Numbered from the stretch's first letter, positions 1 to 7,091 are shown. The stretch: DNA of 23,827 nucleotides from UBA6902 sp964393845 (GCA_964393845.1 CAYMUX010000051.1:1-23827), one strand, 5' to 3'. A program made the numbers and translations. The notes: generated from the letters alone by a model not told the origin.

Positions 1-1
1 T

Positions 2-163
2 CTTCATAGAATGGTCAGAGTGATTACCGGGACGATTATTCAAGTTGGTTTAGGGGAGCTTTCTGTTTCAGAGATTGAAGAAATGTTTAAAAAGGAAAAA
101 CGTTCAGCGGCCGGCTTTACGGCTCCTCCTCATGCCTTGTTTCTGGTTAAGGTCATTTATTGA
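2..163 (+). CDS. truA: tRNA pseudouridine synthase A, C-terminal fragment
   Basis: The last 53 codons of a gene that begins left of the window. The visible peptide starts LHRMVRVITGTI, continues with a G-X-G-E-L segment and an EIEEMF helix, and ends AAGFTAPPHALFLVKVIY before TGA at 161-163. The (F)LHRMVR motif, the R-S-A-A-G-F-T-A-P-P-H-A-L segment and the closing L-X-X-V-X-Y are characteristic of the TruA C-terminus. TruA makes pseudouridine at positions 38-40 of the tRNA anticodon arm. The catalytic aspartate lies upstream and cannot be seen. The reading frame is intact to the stop. Family assignment is from recognised motifs. Confidence 0.9.
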   Translation, partial: LHRMVRVITGTIIQVGLGELSVSEIEEMFKKEKRSAAGFTAPPHALFLVKVIY

Positions 164-190
164 TTCCGTGCTTCTGAGCCTGTTTCCCTG

Positions 191-220
191 TTGCACTTTT
201 ACTCTATTGCGGTGTATGAT
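191..220 (+). promoter_or_regulatory. sigma70-like promoter (TTGCAC-18-TATGAT)
   Basis: A -35-like TTGCAC at 191-196 and a -10-like TATGAT at 215-220 are separated by 18 bp. They lie just after truA and about 50 bp before the ATG at 274. The match is good but based on sequence only. Confidence 0.4.
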
Positions 221-273
221 ATTTTTTTAATATTGATGAGGGACCGAGGTTGTCAGAAAGAAGGGGATGATTA

Positions 274-489
274 ATGACAGATAAAATGAATCCCGGTGAA
301 TACTCTCAGATATCGATAAGCAGGTCTGAGCCTGATTCCTCCATTGAATATGACTGTCACAGTGCCAATGTTGTTTGTGAAATGCTTCTGCGCTTCCGGA
401 CTTTTGGACTTGTGCATTGTTTTATACTTAGTCGTTTGAGAGGAATGTGGATAATGGGGGGTATTGAGCTTTATGAGAGGGAGAATTGA
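274..489 (+). CDS. small hypothetical protein, 71 aa
   Basis: I do not recognise this protein. The case for it being real is local. An AAGGGG ribosome-binding site at 261-266 sits 7 nt before the ATG, and a plausible promoter lies at 191-220. The product is Ser/Cys-rich at first and has a semi-hydrophobic stretch (LRFRTFGLVHCFILSRL) around residues 39-55. No signal peptide or catalytic motif is visible. It lies between truA and a REP-like motif at 519-536, on the left edge of the accessory stretch, so it may instead be the degraded remnant of a longer gene. The call as a real gene is uncertain. Confidence 0.3.
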   Translation: MTDKMNPGEYSQISISRSEPDSSIEYDCHSANVVCEMLLRFRTFGLVHCFILSRLRGMWIMGGIELYEREN

Positions 490-518
490 TTTGACTGGAA
501 AATGCGAAATACAAGAAA

Positions 519-536
519 CAAGACCTGCTGACCCCA
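519..536 (-). repeat. REP-like half-element (CTGACCCCA orientation)
   Basis: CAAGACCTGCTGACCCCA ends in CTGACCCCA (528-536), the exact reverse complement of TGGGGTCAG at 3401-3409 and 4348-4356. It lies 70 bp upstream of the helicase start. It is probably one arm of the same REP-like family whose full hairpin is at 4349-4401. No second arm is visible here. Confidence 0.5.
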
Positions 537-605
537 GATTGTCGCACTTTTTTTAAGGAAGATAATGAAAAAAGCAAGAAGAAAGACCAGCCCCTGAGTT
601 AAGCA

Positions 606-3371
606 ATGGAACATAAACAAGTAATTAAACGAATTGCTGAATCCATACTCTCTGAGCTTGAATACTTCAGACTGAACATTAGCCCTCATAGCGACAATAG
701 AAGAGATGTCTTAGCTAATCCAGAAAGTTCTCTTACGGGAAGCACACAAGGTTTGCAGGAGTTGGGGAGAGTTAATGCTGCTATATTACAAACAAATGCA
801 CAACTTCAAAAAGAGCCTTTCATCGCTTACGTTAAGGCAGAAGTTGACGGTGAAATACGAATTATTTATATATGCAGGGAGTACGTACCGAGATCAGGTC
901 CTCAAGACAAATCAACAACTATGTTTGCGAGCTATAAGGCATCCTACGGACAAATTGTTGAACAAGACGTTAACACCTCTTTTGAGCTTCAAACTCCAGA
1001 TCGGAATAGACCAGTCAAGCGAATAAAAGTTCTTGAAAAAGATCTTTTTAAACCAGTGCGTCAAGCGCATTCCTATGATGCAATTAGCAATCAGTTCTTT
1101 CTTGACGCCGGCATATATTCCATTGGATCGTTAAGACAGTTTATTGATGACTACTTCAATATTGAAACCAGAGATCGAGATAGAACCGCAACATTAAGCC
1201 TTGAGGAAATTGAAGCATCCCTGCGTAAAGCCCTTGAGCAAGAGCTTACAGTTAAAGAAGGACTTGCTCGTGAGATTCGTTCCAGAATTGCACTACGTGA
1301 CCAACCAACTCTCGATGCTGTTCAAGGAAATATCTTTCGTCTTCCTGTTTCAATGCAACTGATTATTACTGGAGCTCCTGGTACTGGCAAAACCACAACT
1401 CTAATTAAGAGGATCGCACAGAAAAGCAATCCATCCCTAATGACACCTTCCGAGAAAGAGGGTTTTTCAGAAGACGAGCTTGAGGAATTCTTTAGCATCG
1501 ATAGATGGGTTATGTACGCGCCGACCGAATTACTCAAAATTTACTTAAAAGAAGCTTTTGTAATTGAGGGAATACCCGCTTCTGATAAAAGAATAAGGAT
1601 TTGGAATGATGAACGCACAAGAATAAGCAGAGAAGTTTTAAAGTTCTCCAGGATTGGAGACAAAGGATATTTTGGTAGAACCACCAAGCAGATACTTACG
1701 GTATCCAACAATACTGAACTCATGAAATTTGCCACACAGTTTGATGATTTTTATTGTAATTTCATTGTGGATAGATTCGAGAAATCATTATCTACTCTTG
1801 AAGTAAATAATTCTACCCCACAGTTAGTTAATGCTTTTCAAAAAGTATCGCAACAGCTTGCTGATGTTGATCCTTCCAATTTAAGAAAGCGAATTTTTTA
1901 TCTTGTTGAAAAGCTCTTTGAGAATAGGGATACTTTCAATGAGCTCAGCAAAGAACTTGATGAAGAGATCGACAACAACGTTAGAAAAGTAACGGGATTA
2001 AGGGATGAGATTTTTCAGGTTGTCTTCGAGACAATGCAAAACTATACAAAACAATCAGATGGAATGAGTGAACAAAACATTGAGGAGCCAGAAGAAGAGG
2101 ATCAGTTCGAAGAATTAACTCCGATTGATCCCGAAACTCCTGATTATAGACTGATTGCAAACCGCCAAATAAGGAAGACATTGGTTTGGTATTCGCAACG
2201 ACTTGCAACTAAACAGAAAATCACTGAAGACACACTCAACTACCGCATAATAAACCTTCTATCAGAGAATCTACCTGGCATTGATTACTTGACACAACTC
2301 GGAAAAAAGATTATTGACCGAAAAGTTGCCAATGTTCTTACAAGAGGCTACAGCAATCTTCTCGATCGAATTCCTTTTTACTATCAACGCTTCAGATTAT
2401 CCTTGTTGAGTCAGGAACAGATTTACTTCTCAACGTCCGTTGAGAAAAACATCAGAGATAAAAGTATAGATGATAATGAATACGATCTAATAATGTACAC
2501 GATGTTAAGGAATGCTCGGGTTATTATTGATAGAAATAAAAAATGGATCAAAGGGAATTCAGGTCTTTCTCTTCTGGAAAATATTAAATCTGAATATGTT
2601 ACTCAGATAGCAGTAGATGAAGCGACTGATTTTTCTTCTTTACAGTTAGGAGCTATGTTTTATTTGGCTCATCCACAGTTTAAGTCTGTAACGTTCTCTG
2701 GTGATTTAATGCAACGTTTGACATCTATTGGAATCACAAGTTGGGACGATCTCAGTTTCATAAGTGATAGCTTCATAACGCACAATGTAACAACAGTTTA
2801 CCGTCAGAGCCGTAAACTACTCGGCATTGCAAGCAAGCTTTATGAACACTTCATAGGTATGGCCCCAAGCTTTATATCAGCTTTTCAGGAAAGTGAATCT
2901 GATCCTGATCCGCTTAAATATTCTTCGGGTAATAATATCGAGGACTTGTCAGAATGGATTGCACTGCGAATTATTGAGATCTACCGGATTAATGATACAT
3001 TACCTTCAATTGCTGTTTTTGTTCCAGAGGAAGATCAAATAGATAACATATACAATATACTTTCGTCATCTTTGATGAATCACTCGATAGAAGTCGAAGC
3101 CTGTTCCCGTGGAAAAATACTTAGTACAGAGGGCAAGGTTCGCATTTTCAGCGTTCGTTACATCAAAGGATTAGAGTTCGAAAGTGTCTTCTTTGTAAAT
3201 TTGGACCAACTGTCGCCAGAAATGGCTACTCTTATTGATAAATATCTTTACGTTGGTTTAACAAGAGCAGCTTCGTTCCTTGCGATTACATATGCCGAAA
3301 ACTTCCCAGAGAAGATTCGTTTCATTGAAGACGATTTCTTAACAGGAGACTGGGGGAGATTGGTCACGTGA
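606..3371 (+). CDS. SF1 (UvrD/Rep/HelD-like) helicase-type ATPase, 921 aa
   Basis: Superfamily 1 helicase motifs are visible in order. Walker A is GAPGTGKTT from residue 256. Walker B is VDEA with D671-E672. A motif III-like GDLMQRL follows, then a motif IV-like VYRQSRKL, a motif V-like YIKGLEFESVFF near residues 852-863 and a motif VI YVGLTRAA near 882-889. The roughly 250-residue N-terminal region and the roughly 410-residue stretch between Walker A and B are unlike UvrD and could be specific binding or insert domains. A HelD-type RNA polymerase-recycling factor is an alternative; I cannot tell which. A stop at 600-602 makes ATG 606 the first possible start, but it has no good ribosome-binding site. 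Hand counts of three 60-base lines inside the gene gave 27-42% GC, against about 53% for one line of murJ, suggesting transfer. Flanking inverted TGGGGTCAG motifs and adjacent toxin-antitoxin genes support accessory status. Confidence 0.8.
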   Translation: MEHKQVIKRIAESILSELEYFRLNISPHSDNRRDVLANPESSLTGSTQGLQELGRVNAAILQTNAQLQKEPFIAYVKAEVDGEIRIIYICREYVPRSGPQDKSTTMFASYKASYGQIVEQDVNTSFELQTPDRNRPVKRIKVLEKDLFKPVRQAHSYDAISNQFFLDAGIYSIGSLRQFIDDYFNIETRDRDRTATLSLEEIEASLRKALEQELTVKEGLAREIRSRIALRDQPTLDAVQGNIFRLPVSMQLIITGAPGTGKTTTLIKRIAQKSNPSLMTPSEKEGFSEDELEEFFSIDRWVMYAPTELLKIYLKEAFVIEGIPASDKRIRIWNDERTRISREVLKFSRIGDKGYFGRTTKQILTVSNNTELMKFATQFDDFYCNFIVDRFEKSLSTLEVNNSTPQLVNAFQKVSQQLADVDPSNLRKRIFYLVEKLFENRDTFNELSKELDEEIDNNVRKVTGLRDEIFQVVFETMQNYTKQSDGMSEQNIEEPEEEDQFEELTPIDPETPDYRLIANRQIRKTLVWYSQRLATKQKITEDTLNYRIINLLSENLPGIDYLTQLGKKIIDRKVANVLTRGYSNLLDRIPFYYQRFRLSLLSQEQIYFSTSVEKNIRDKSIDDNEYDLIMYTMLRNARVIIDRNKKWIKGNSGLSLLENIKSEYVTQIAVDEATDFSSLQLGAMFYLAHPQFKSVTFSGDLMQRLTSIGITSWDDLSFISDSFITHNVTTVYRQSRKLLGIASKLYEHFIGMAPSFISAFQESESDPDPLKYSSGNNIEDLSEWIALRIIEIYRINDTLPSIAVFVPEEDQIDNIYNILSSSLMNHSIEVEACSRGKILSTEGKVRIFSVRYIKGLEFESVFFVNLDQLSPEMATLIDKYLYVGLTRAASFLAITYAENFPEKIRFIEDDFLTGDWGRLVT

Positions 3372-3400
3372 TACAGCAAAGAGCCCCCTCAAGGAGCTTA

Positions 3401-3416
3401 TGGGGTCAGACTTGCC
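3401..3416 (+). repeat. REP-like half-element (TGGGGTCAG orientation)
   Basis: TGGGGTCAGACTTGCC lies 30 bp after the helicase stop. Its first 11 bases are identical to the left arm of the hairpin at 4348-4358. Its first 9 are the exact reverse complement of 528-536. The helicase gene is therefore bracketed by inverted copies. Confidence 0.5.
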
Positions 3417-3620
3417 TATTGACATTTGAAAGCGCAGACGTCGAGGTCAGGCCTTTCATTTTCATTATTCTTATTGTCCTCATTTACTATCCTGAGTATT
3501 GTTGAATAATGCGAGTGACTGCCCCGTTTGTATCTCACCCTTAGCCTTGCCAACCTGCAAAAGTTGATAATCAGATTTCAATTGAGTAATCTTTATGTCT
3601 TGAATTGAAAATAAAGAATT

Positions 3621-3659
3621 AAAAAATCCCCCCTCCCCCCCCTTTACCAAAGGGGGATT
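3621..3659. repeat. C/G-rich palindromic repeat (CCCCCTTT-N-AAAGGGGG family)
   Basis: A run of AAAAAATCCCCCC, TCCCCCCCC and TTTACCAAAGGGGGATT forms a strong hairpin around TTT-ACC-AAA. It is a near copy of 15715-15753 and of the left arm of 23037-23086. Read on the - strand it would encode NPPLVKGGEGGFF, almost the peptide found inside the P-type ATPase. Here it is intergenic. Confidence 0.75.
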
Positions 3660-3766
3660 GTCCGGGCAGGTAAATGAGACAGCTTCAATTACCGGTACCA
3701 AAAAATAAAATATATAATAAAAAAAAGAATTTTGTTAAAATGAACATATATCAGAGTGAGTCGACC

Positions 3767-3961
3767 ATGAGCAAGAAAGAAATACTGATAAGTGAAATTG
3801 CACAAGTCCCTGAATCTTTACTTGATGAGGTCTTGGATTTTGTTCATTTTCTGAAAACAAAAATCATCAAGGAGCGGCTTGACATCGCCATTGCAAGCGA
3901 ATCCTCCCTTAAAAAGGATTGGCTGAAACCCGAAGAGGATGAGGCGTGGCAAAATTTGTAA
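3767..3961 (+). CDS. antitoxin of MazF/PemK module (DUF2281-like), 64 aa
   Basis: A small acidic protein, MSKKEILISEIAQVPESLL followed by DEVLDFVHFLKTK. This matches the short helical DUF2281-like antitoxins (ESLLDEVLDFVxFLK) that occur beside MazF or VapC toxins. The C-terminus KPEEDEAWQNL is the toxin-contacting tail expected in such antitoxins. I chose the ATG at 3767. An upstream in-frame ATG at 3740 would add nine residues, and neither start has a strong ribosome-binding site. The gene overlaps the toxin start by 16 bp, so the two are translationally coupled. It would neutralise the toxin and probably autoregulate the operon, which is family knowledge rather than something seen. Confidence 0.7.
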   Translation: MSKKEILISEIAQVPESLLDEVLDFVHFLKTKIIKERLDIAIASESSLKKDWLKPEEDEAWQNL

Positions 3962-4278
3962 AGGGCGATGTCGTTGTTGTTCCATTCCCATTCTCCGATC
4001 TAACGCAAGCTAAAAGACGACCTGCCCTGGTAGTATCACAATTAGAAGGTGATGACGTTATTCTCTGTCAGATTACAAGTAAGACAATAAAGGACAATTA
4101 TGCCCTTTCCCTTGAAGACCAGGATTTTGAGACTGGAACTCTCAAGCAGTCAAGCAACATAAGACCCAACCGGATATTTACTGCCGATAGCCACATAATT
4201 TTATACTGCATTGGCAAGCTCAAAGCCGGCAAGCTTTCTGAAGCAATAGACAAGATCATTGAGATTATTCGCGGATAA
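3946..4278 (+). CDS. MazF/PemK-family endoribonuclease toxin, 110 aa
   Basis: The N-terminus (KFVKGDVVVVPFPFSDLT, then KRRPALVVS) is the classic MazF/PemK beta-barrel signature. The conserved R of the K-R-R-P-A-L motif and the GDVV...PFPFSD loop are present, and SSNIRPNRIFT corresponds to the second conserved strand pair. MazF toxins cleave mRNA at short specific sequences and inhibit growth until the antitoxin binds. The start is GTG at 3946, preceded by GAGGATGAGGC inside the antitoxin gene. The length is normal for the family and the frame is intact, so the toxin is likely functional. It sits between REP-like elements next to a second toxin-antitoxin pair in convergent orientation. Confidence 0.88.
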   Translation: MAKFVKGDVVVVPFPFSDLTQAKRRPALVVSQLEGDDVILCQITSKTIKDNYALSLEDQDFETGTLKQSSNIRPNRIFTADSHIILYCIGKLKAGKLSEAIDKIIEIIRG

Positions 4279-4348
4279 GTTAAATAACCTCCTGCAATAT
4301 TCTTTTCTAACTTCAAGATTAAGAAATTTCAGGACGTAAGGACTCCGT

Positions 4349-4401
4349 GGGGTCAGACCTACACATTTTACTAAACCTGTAGATTGTGTAGGCTAGACCC
4401 C
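4349..4401. repeat. REP/BIME-like hairpin between two toxin-antitoxin modules
   Basis: The left arm GGGGTCAGACCTACACA (4349-4365) and right arm TGTGTAGGCTAGACCCC (4385-4401) pair at 14 of 17 positions, with a 19-nt loop. It lies in the convergent gap between the two toxin-antitoxin cassettes. The left arm shares TGGGGTCAGAC with 3401-3411. There is no T-run, so this is a repeat more than a typical terminator. Confidence 0.7.
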
Positions 4402-4487
4402 GTAGAGCATTTGTAAATAAATGTTTTACCGCGACATGATGCCATCTCGTATCTGCCGCATCATTTGTAAGAGTAAAGGCGTGAGTC

Positions 4488-4814
4488 TTATGCAGCCATA
4501 CGTGTAGCTTTAACACGCAGCGTTATATGTTCATGCGCCTGCAATATTTTAATGACTTCAAGGATATTATCAGCCCGCGGATTGCCTTGAGGGCCGAACA
4601 TGCGATGAAGGCTTTTACTGGGTTTCCTGATTTTCTTTGCGAGCCCCTCAAAAGTAATGGTCGCGTTAATATAATCACGGAGGGCCGCTTTGCCTGCGTT
4701 AAGGTCTCCTGCCAACAATTCATTTACAGCCTCAATTAACATCTGTCTGCGAAATGAGGGATCTTTTTCAGCGCGTTTTAAAATTGTATCACGGAAGTCT
4801 CTTGTTATAGCCAT
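4488..4814 (-). CDS. HigA-like antitoxin (probable addiction-module antidote), 108 aa
   Basis: The protein opens MAITRDFRDTILKRAEKDPSF and carries a C-terminal helix-turn-helix region in which GLAKKIRKPSKSLHRMF is followed by G-P-Q-G-N-P and NILEVIKIL. This order matches the antidote family paired with RelE/HigB-like killer proteins, an XRE-type DNA-binding fold. It lies downstream of its toxin with a 10-bp gap. A strong GGGAGG ribosome-binding site (complement of 4818-4823) lies in the gap, just before the start. Toxin-first order is typical of HigBA. It probably binds the toxin and represses the operon from a palindrome such as the one at 5174-5188. That function is inferred from the family. 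Confidence 0.82.
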   Translation of the reverse strand: MAITRDFRDTILKRAEKDPSFRRQMLIEAVNELLAGDLNAGKAALRDYINATITFEGLAKKIRKPSKSLHRMFGPQGNPRADNILEVIKILQAHEHITLRVKATRMAA

Positions 4815-4824
4815 GATTCCTCCC

Positions 4825-5163
4825 TTAGTCTTTCAATTTGTAATCTGTTTTATAATCCTGCCACGCAGTCTGAGCTTTTATTATGTCTTCACTCTGTGTC
4901 TTTTTGCTCCCACCACCAAGCAGAATAATTAAATCATTACCTTTTTTGCCAAAATAGATCCTATAACCGGGACCAAAATCAACTTTGTATTCCAGAACTC
5001 CTTTGCCAACGGATTTAACATTGGAAACATTACCGTGCTCTAACCTGTATAAGGCCGTTGTGATTTTAGCTGCAGCGGCTGCGTCCAATGTGTTAAACCA
5101 TTTCTCAAAACGAGACTTCCCGCCCCGCAGATATTCAACTATATTTAATTTATAGTCACTCAT
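4825..5163 (-). CDS. RelE/ParE-superfamily HigB-like toxin, 112 aa
   Basis: Recognisable killer-protein features are an N-terminal EYLRGGKSRFEKWFNTLD helix, the ARITxALxRLExGN-like segment (here AKITTALYRLEHGNVSN), then GVLEYKVDFGPGYRIYFGKKG and the closing LLGGGSKKTQSEDI-KA. The GPGYRIYF strand and GGxKxxQxxDI tail are diagnostic of the putative addiction-module killer family in the RelE/ParE fold. Such toxins usually cleave mRNA on the ribosome. Length is normal and the frame is intact. It is the first gene of a two-gene operon with the antitoxin at 4488-4814. A perfect 15-bp palindrome lies 10 bp upstream of the start. Confidence 0.85.
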   Translation of the reverse strand: MSDYKLNIVEYLRGGKSRFEKWFNTLDAAAAAKITTALYRLEHGNVSNVKSVGKGVLEYKVDFGPGYRIYFGKKGNDLIILLGGGSKKTQSEDIIKAQTAWQDYKTDYKLKD

Positions 5164-5173
5164 GATGGTAACA

Positions 5174-5188
5174 TTAAAGTTACTTTAA
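5174..5188. promoter_or_regulatory. candidate operator palindrome of the HigBA-like operon
   Basis: TTAAAGT-T-ACTTTAA is a perfect inverted repeat with 7-bp arms, 10 bp upstream of the toxin start codon (- strand). Its position fits an autoregulatory operator bound by the antitoxin. Function is inferred. Confidence 0.45.
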
Positions 5189-5237
5189 ATCAACAGAAGA
5201 AAAGAACCTTTTGTCTTGAATCTTACTGTCCGATACC

Positions 5238-5372
5238 ATGAAATCAACCTTGTCCCCGTATTGGCTGGTTCATTATAACACATTAGACGATATTGAACAG
5301 TCATCACAGATTATTCATAAGTCTGACAGGCAAACACTCTTAAAAAAATTGATTCTCAATGGGAATAAATAA
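5238..5372 (+). CDS. very small ORF or gene remnant, 44 aa
   Basis: An ATG-to-TAA frame encoding MKSTLSPYWLVHYN, then TLDDIEQSSQIIHKSD and a basic LLKKLILNGNK tail. The amino-acid mix looks protein-like, but I recognise no family and there is no clear ribosome-binding site upstream. It could be a decayed fragment left by turnover at the edge of the toxin-antitoxin region. Treat it as doubtful. Confidence 0.2.
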   Translation: MKSTLSPYWLVHYNTLDDIEQSSQIIHKSDRQTLLKKLILNGNK

Positions 5373-5392
5373 TTCTTTAACAAGGCCCTCTA

Positions 5393-5421
5393 TTGAAGGC
5401 GCTGAAATTTCATGATATACT
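5393..5421 (+). promoter_or_regulatory. sigma70-like promoter of the OmpA-family gene (TTGAAG-17-TATACT)
   Basis: TTGAAG at 5393-5398 and TATACT at 5416-5421 have the ideal 17-bp spacing. They lie about 60 bp before the start codon at 5483. Confidence 0.6.
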
Positions 5422-5482
5422 TTTGCTAAGTAAAAAAAGAATAACCTGATTATATCCAATAACCCGTCATAAGGAGGATAAG

Positions 5483-6307
5483 ATGCAATTTATTAAAATC
5501 GTATTGACAGCAGTATTGGGCATTGTATTTATAACCGGTTGTGTAACGACGAAGGAATACGAAGCCCGTGTTAACGACATCAAGAGCCTTGAAAAAACAC
5601 AATCTGATCTTGAAGAAATGCTCATTGAGACACAAGAGAACCTCAAAAAAGAGAATGCGGCCCGGTCAGCTCTGGATAACGACGTGGCCCGGCTCAAAGC
5701 TGAACAGGAAGAACTCATCCGGAACAGAGAACTATTGTCTGCGGCAAATAAAGAGCTGAATAACGACATCACCGAGCTTTCGCAGGAAAAATTAAATGCC
5801 ATTCAGGAAAAAGAACGCGCCATTGCTGAACTGAAGAATACCTACAGAAACCTTGTCTCAGAGCTGAATGATGAAATCAAGAAGGGGGAGATCGCGGTTA
5901 CGCAGCTGCGGGATAAACTTACCCTGAGCATGGTTGATAAGATCCTGTTTGATACGGGCAGCGCTGATATAAAGAAGACCGGGAAACAGGTACTCGTAAG
6001 GGTGGCTGAGATACTTAAGAAAGTCACTGACAAGCAGATACGGATAGAAGGACATACAGACAATGTTCCGATCGGAGCCGGTCTTGCCGCAAAATTCCCG
6101 AGCAACTGGGAGCTCTCAACAGCGCGCTCTACCACTGTGGTCAGATATCTCCAGGAGAACGGCGTTGATCCCAAATTTCTCATCGCAGCAGGCTATTCGG
6201 AACACAGACCGGTTGACTCCAATGAGACAGTAGAGGGAAAGGCAAAGAACAGGAGAATTGAGATCGTCCTTATACCGCTCGACGCGGACCTGGGCGCGAC
6301 GAAGTAA
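5483..6307 (+). CDS. OmpA-family peptidoglycan-binding lipoprotein, 274 aa
   Basis: The N-terminus has a lipoprotein signal peptide with lipobox ITGC; Cys20 is the predicted lipidated residue. A charged, heptad-like coiled-coil region follows (about residues 25-145, rich in E/K/L/Q). The C-terminal OmpA domain (about 150-265) includes ILFDTGSADIKKTGKQVL, IRIEGHTDNVPI, NWELSTARSTTVVRYL and GYSEHRPVDSNET...KNRRIEIVL. The D and R residues that hold diaminopimelate (GHTD and NRRIEI) are present. It likely tethers the outer or inner membrane to peptidoglycan. The layout of lipoprotein, coiled coil and OmpA domain resembles Pal-like and MotB-like anchors. It has a strong AAGGAGG ribosome-binding site, its own promoter, and is monocistronic. 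Confidence 0.9.
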   Translation: MQFIKIVLTAVLGIVFITGCVTTKEYEARVNDIKSLEKTQSDLEEMLIETQENLKKENAARSALDNDVARLKAEQEELIRNRELLSAANKELNNDITELSQEKLNAIQEKERAIAELKNTYRNLVSELNDEIKKGEIAVTQLRDKLTLSMVDKILFDTGSADIKKTGKQVLVRVAEILKKVTDKQIRIEGHTDNVPIGAGLAAKFPSNWELSTARSTTVVRYLQENGVDPKFLIAAGYSEHRPVDSNETVEGKAKNRRIEIVLIPLDADLGATK

Positions 6308-6350
6308 GTTTGAAAGGGAACCTTTTCATGAAAAGCGGGTAGAGCTTAAT

Positions 6351-6983
6351 TTATAAAAACGACTTATAAATATTCCATATGCCTGTTGAGATGAAATCTA
6401 CCGCAATAGCTCCCAGCAATAATCCCATAATGCGGGTTATTACCAGAGAGACGGTAATCCCGAGTATTTTATTAATCTTATCTGCAAACCTTAAAATGAG
6501 GTAAGACAGAATAAAGGTCAATAGAATGGCAAGGAGCGTTAAGGCTTTTAACTCCCATGTCCTGCCTGTCCTGATAATAACGATGATCGTTGTTATGGCC
6601 CCCGGCCCGGTAAGCAGGGGGGTCGCAAGCGGGAATACGGAAACATCCTCTCTCCTGGAAGCATCTTTTATTTCTTCCGGTGTTACGCTCTCGCGGGACA
6701 CTCTTCCATGCAGCATATCGATGGCAATCAGAAAAAGAAGGATACCTCCTGCAACCCGCAGGCTGTCCACTGTGATACTGAACAACATCAGGATGACCTC
6801 CCCGGCAAAGGCAAAGACAATCGCCAGGATGCACGCGATAATGACCGAGCGTCTGGCTGTGTCCATTTTTTCCGCTTCAGTCATTCCCTCTGTTACTGAT
6901 ATAAATGTGAGAATGCCGCTGATTGGATTCACAATTATAAAGATTGAAGTAAATGCATAAATGAAAAAGGTTATTGGTTCCAT
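6351..6983 (-). CDS. MarC-family integral membrane protein, 210 aa
   Basis: A six-helix hydrophobic protein beginning MEPITFFIYAFTSIFIIVNP. It has the family landmarks NPISGILTFISVTEGMT near the start, the AGGILLFLIAIDML helix, and PLATPLLTGPGAITTIIVI in the middle, followed by a terminal LGAIAVDFISTGI helix. MarC (UPF0056) proteins were once linked to multiple antibiotic resistance, but their transport substrate is unsettled. A central cytoplasmic loop (RVSRESVTPEEIKDASRRED) separates two three-helix halves. The gene converges on the OmpA-family gene and diverges from glgP, so it is probably expressed alone. Confidence 0.88.
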   Translation of the reverse strand: MEPITFFIYAFTSIFIIVNPISGILTFISVTEGMTEAEKMDTARRSVIIACILAIVFAFAGEVILMLFSITVDSLRVAGGILLFLIAIDMLHGRVSRESVTPEEIKDASRREDVSVFPLATPLLTGPGAITTIIVIIRTGRTWELKALTLLAILLTFILSYLILRFADKINKILGITVSLVITRIMGLLLGAIAVDFISTGIWNIYKSFL

Positions 6984-7091
6984 TATTATCTCTCTATGCT
7001 GATTATATCACGCAAGATACATGGTAATGATATTTGCTTAAATAAAGCGGCTCATTTTTTTAAATAATGATAAAATGCAAGAAACAGGACA

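Larger units (their letters stand above)
3372..3766. other. intergenic stretch between helicase and toxin-antitoxin module
   Basis: This 395-bp gap holds a REP-like TGGGGTCAGAC at 3401-3411, a C/G-rich hairpin repeat at 3621-3659, and a very AT-rich tract (about 3699-3740) with TATAAT at 3713-3718. The last is a likely -10 element for the toxin-antitoxin operon, but I see no convincing -35. I see no supported gene here. Confidence 0.6.
5164..5482. other. intergenic stretch between toxin-antitoxin module and OmpA lipoprotein
   Basis: It contains the toxin-antitoxin operator-like palindrome at 5174-5188, a 44-codon open frame at 5238-5372, a sigma70-like promoter at 5393-5421 and the AAGGAGGATAAG leader of the lipoprotein gene. 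I see nothing else in it. Confidence 0.6.

Noticed and set aside
495..602. Open stretch upstream of the helicase, ending TTPxxR-like then KKKDQPLS
   Set aside because: It has no start codon in frame, contains the REP-like motif, and stops immediately before the helicase. No gene can be supported.
3480..3701. A 73-codon frame on the - strand containing NPPLVKGGEGGFF
   Set aside because: It starts with TTG without a ribosome-binding site and part of it is only the C/G repeat read as peptide. The rest looks somewhat protein-like, but I cannot support it as a gene.
4319..4516. 65-codon frame across the REP hairpin between the toxin-antitoxin modules
   Set aside because: It covers a repeat and the antitoxin stop, with no ribosome-binding site or motif.
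6526..6960. 144-codon frame antisense to the MarC gene
   Set aside because: Shadow of a recognised membrane-protein gene. It has no family match or ribosome-binding site.
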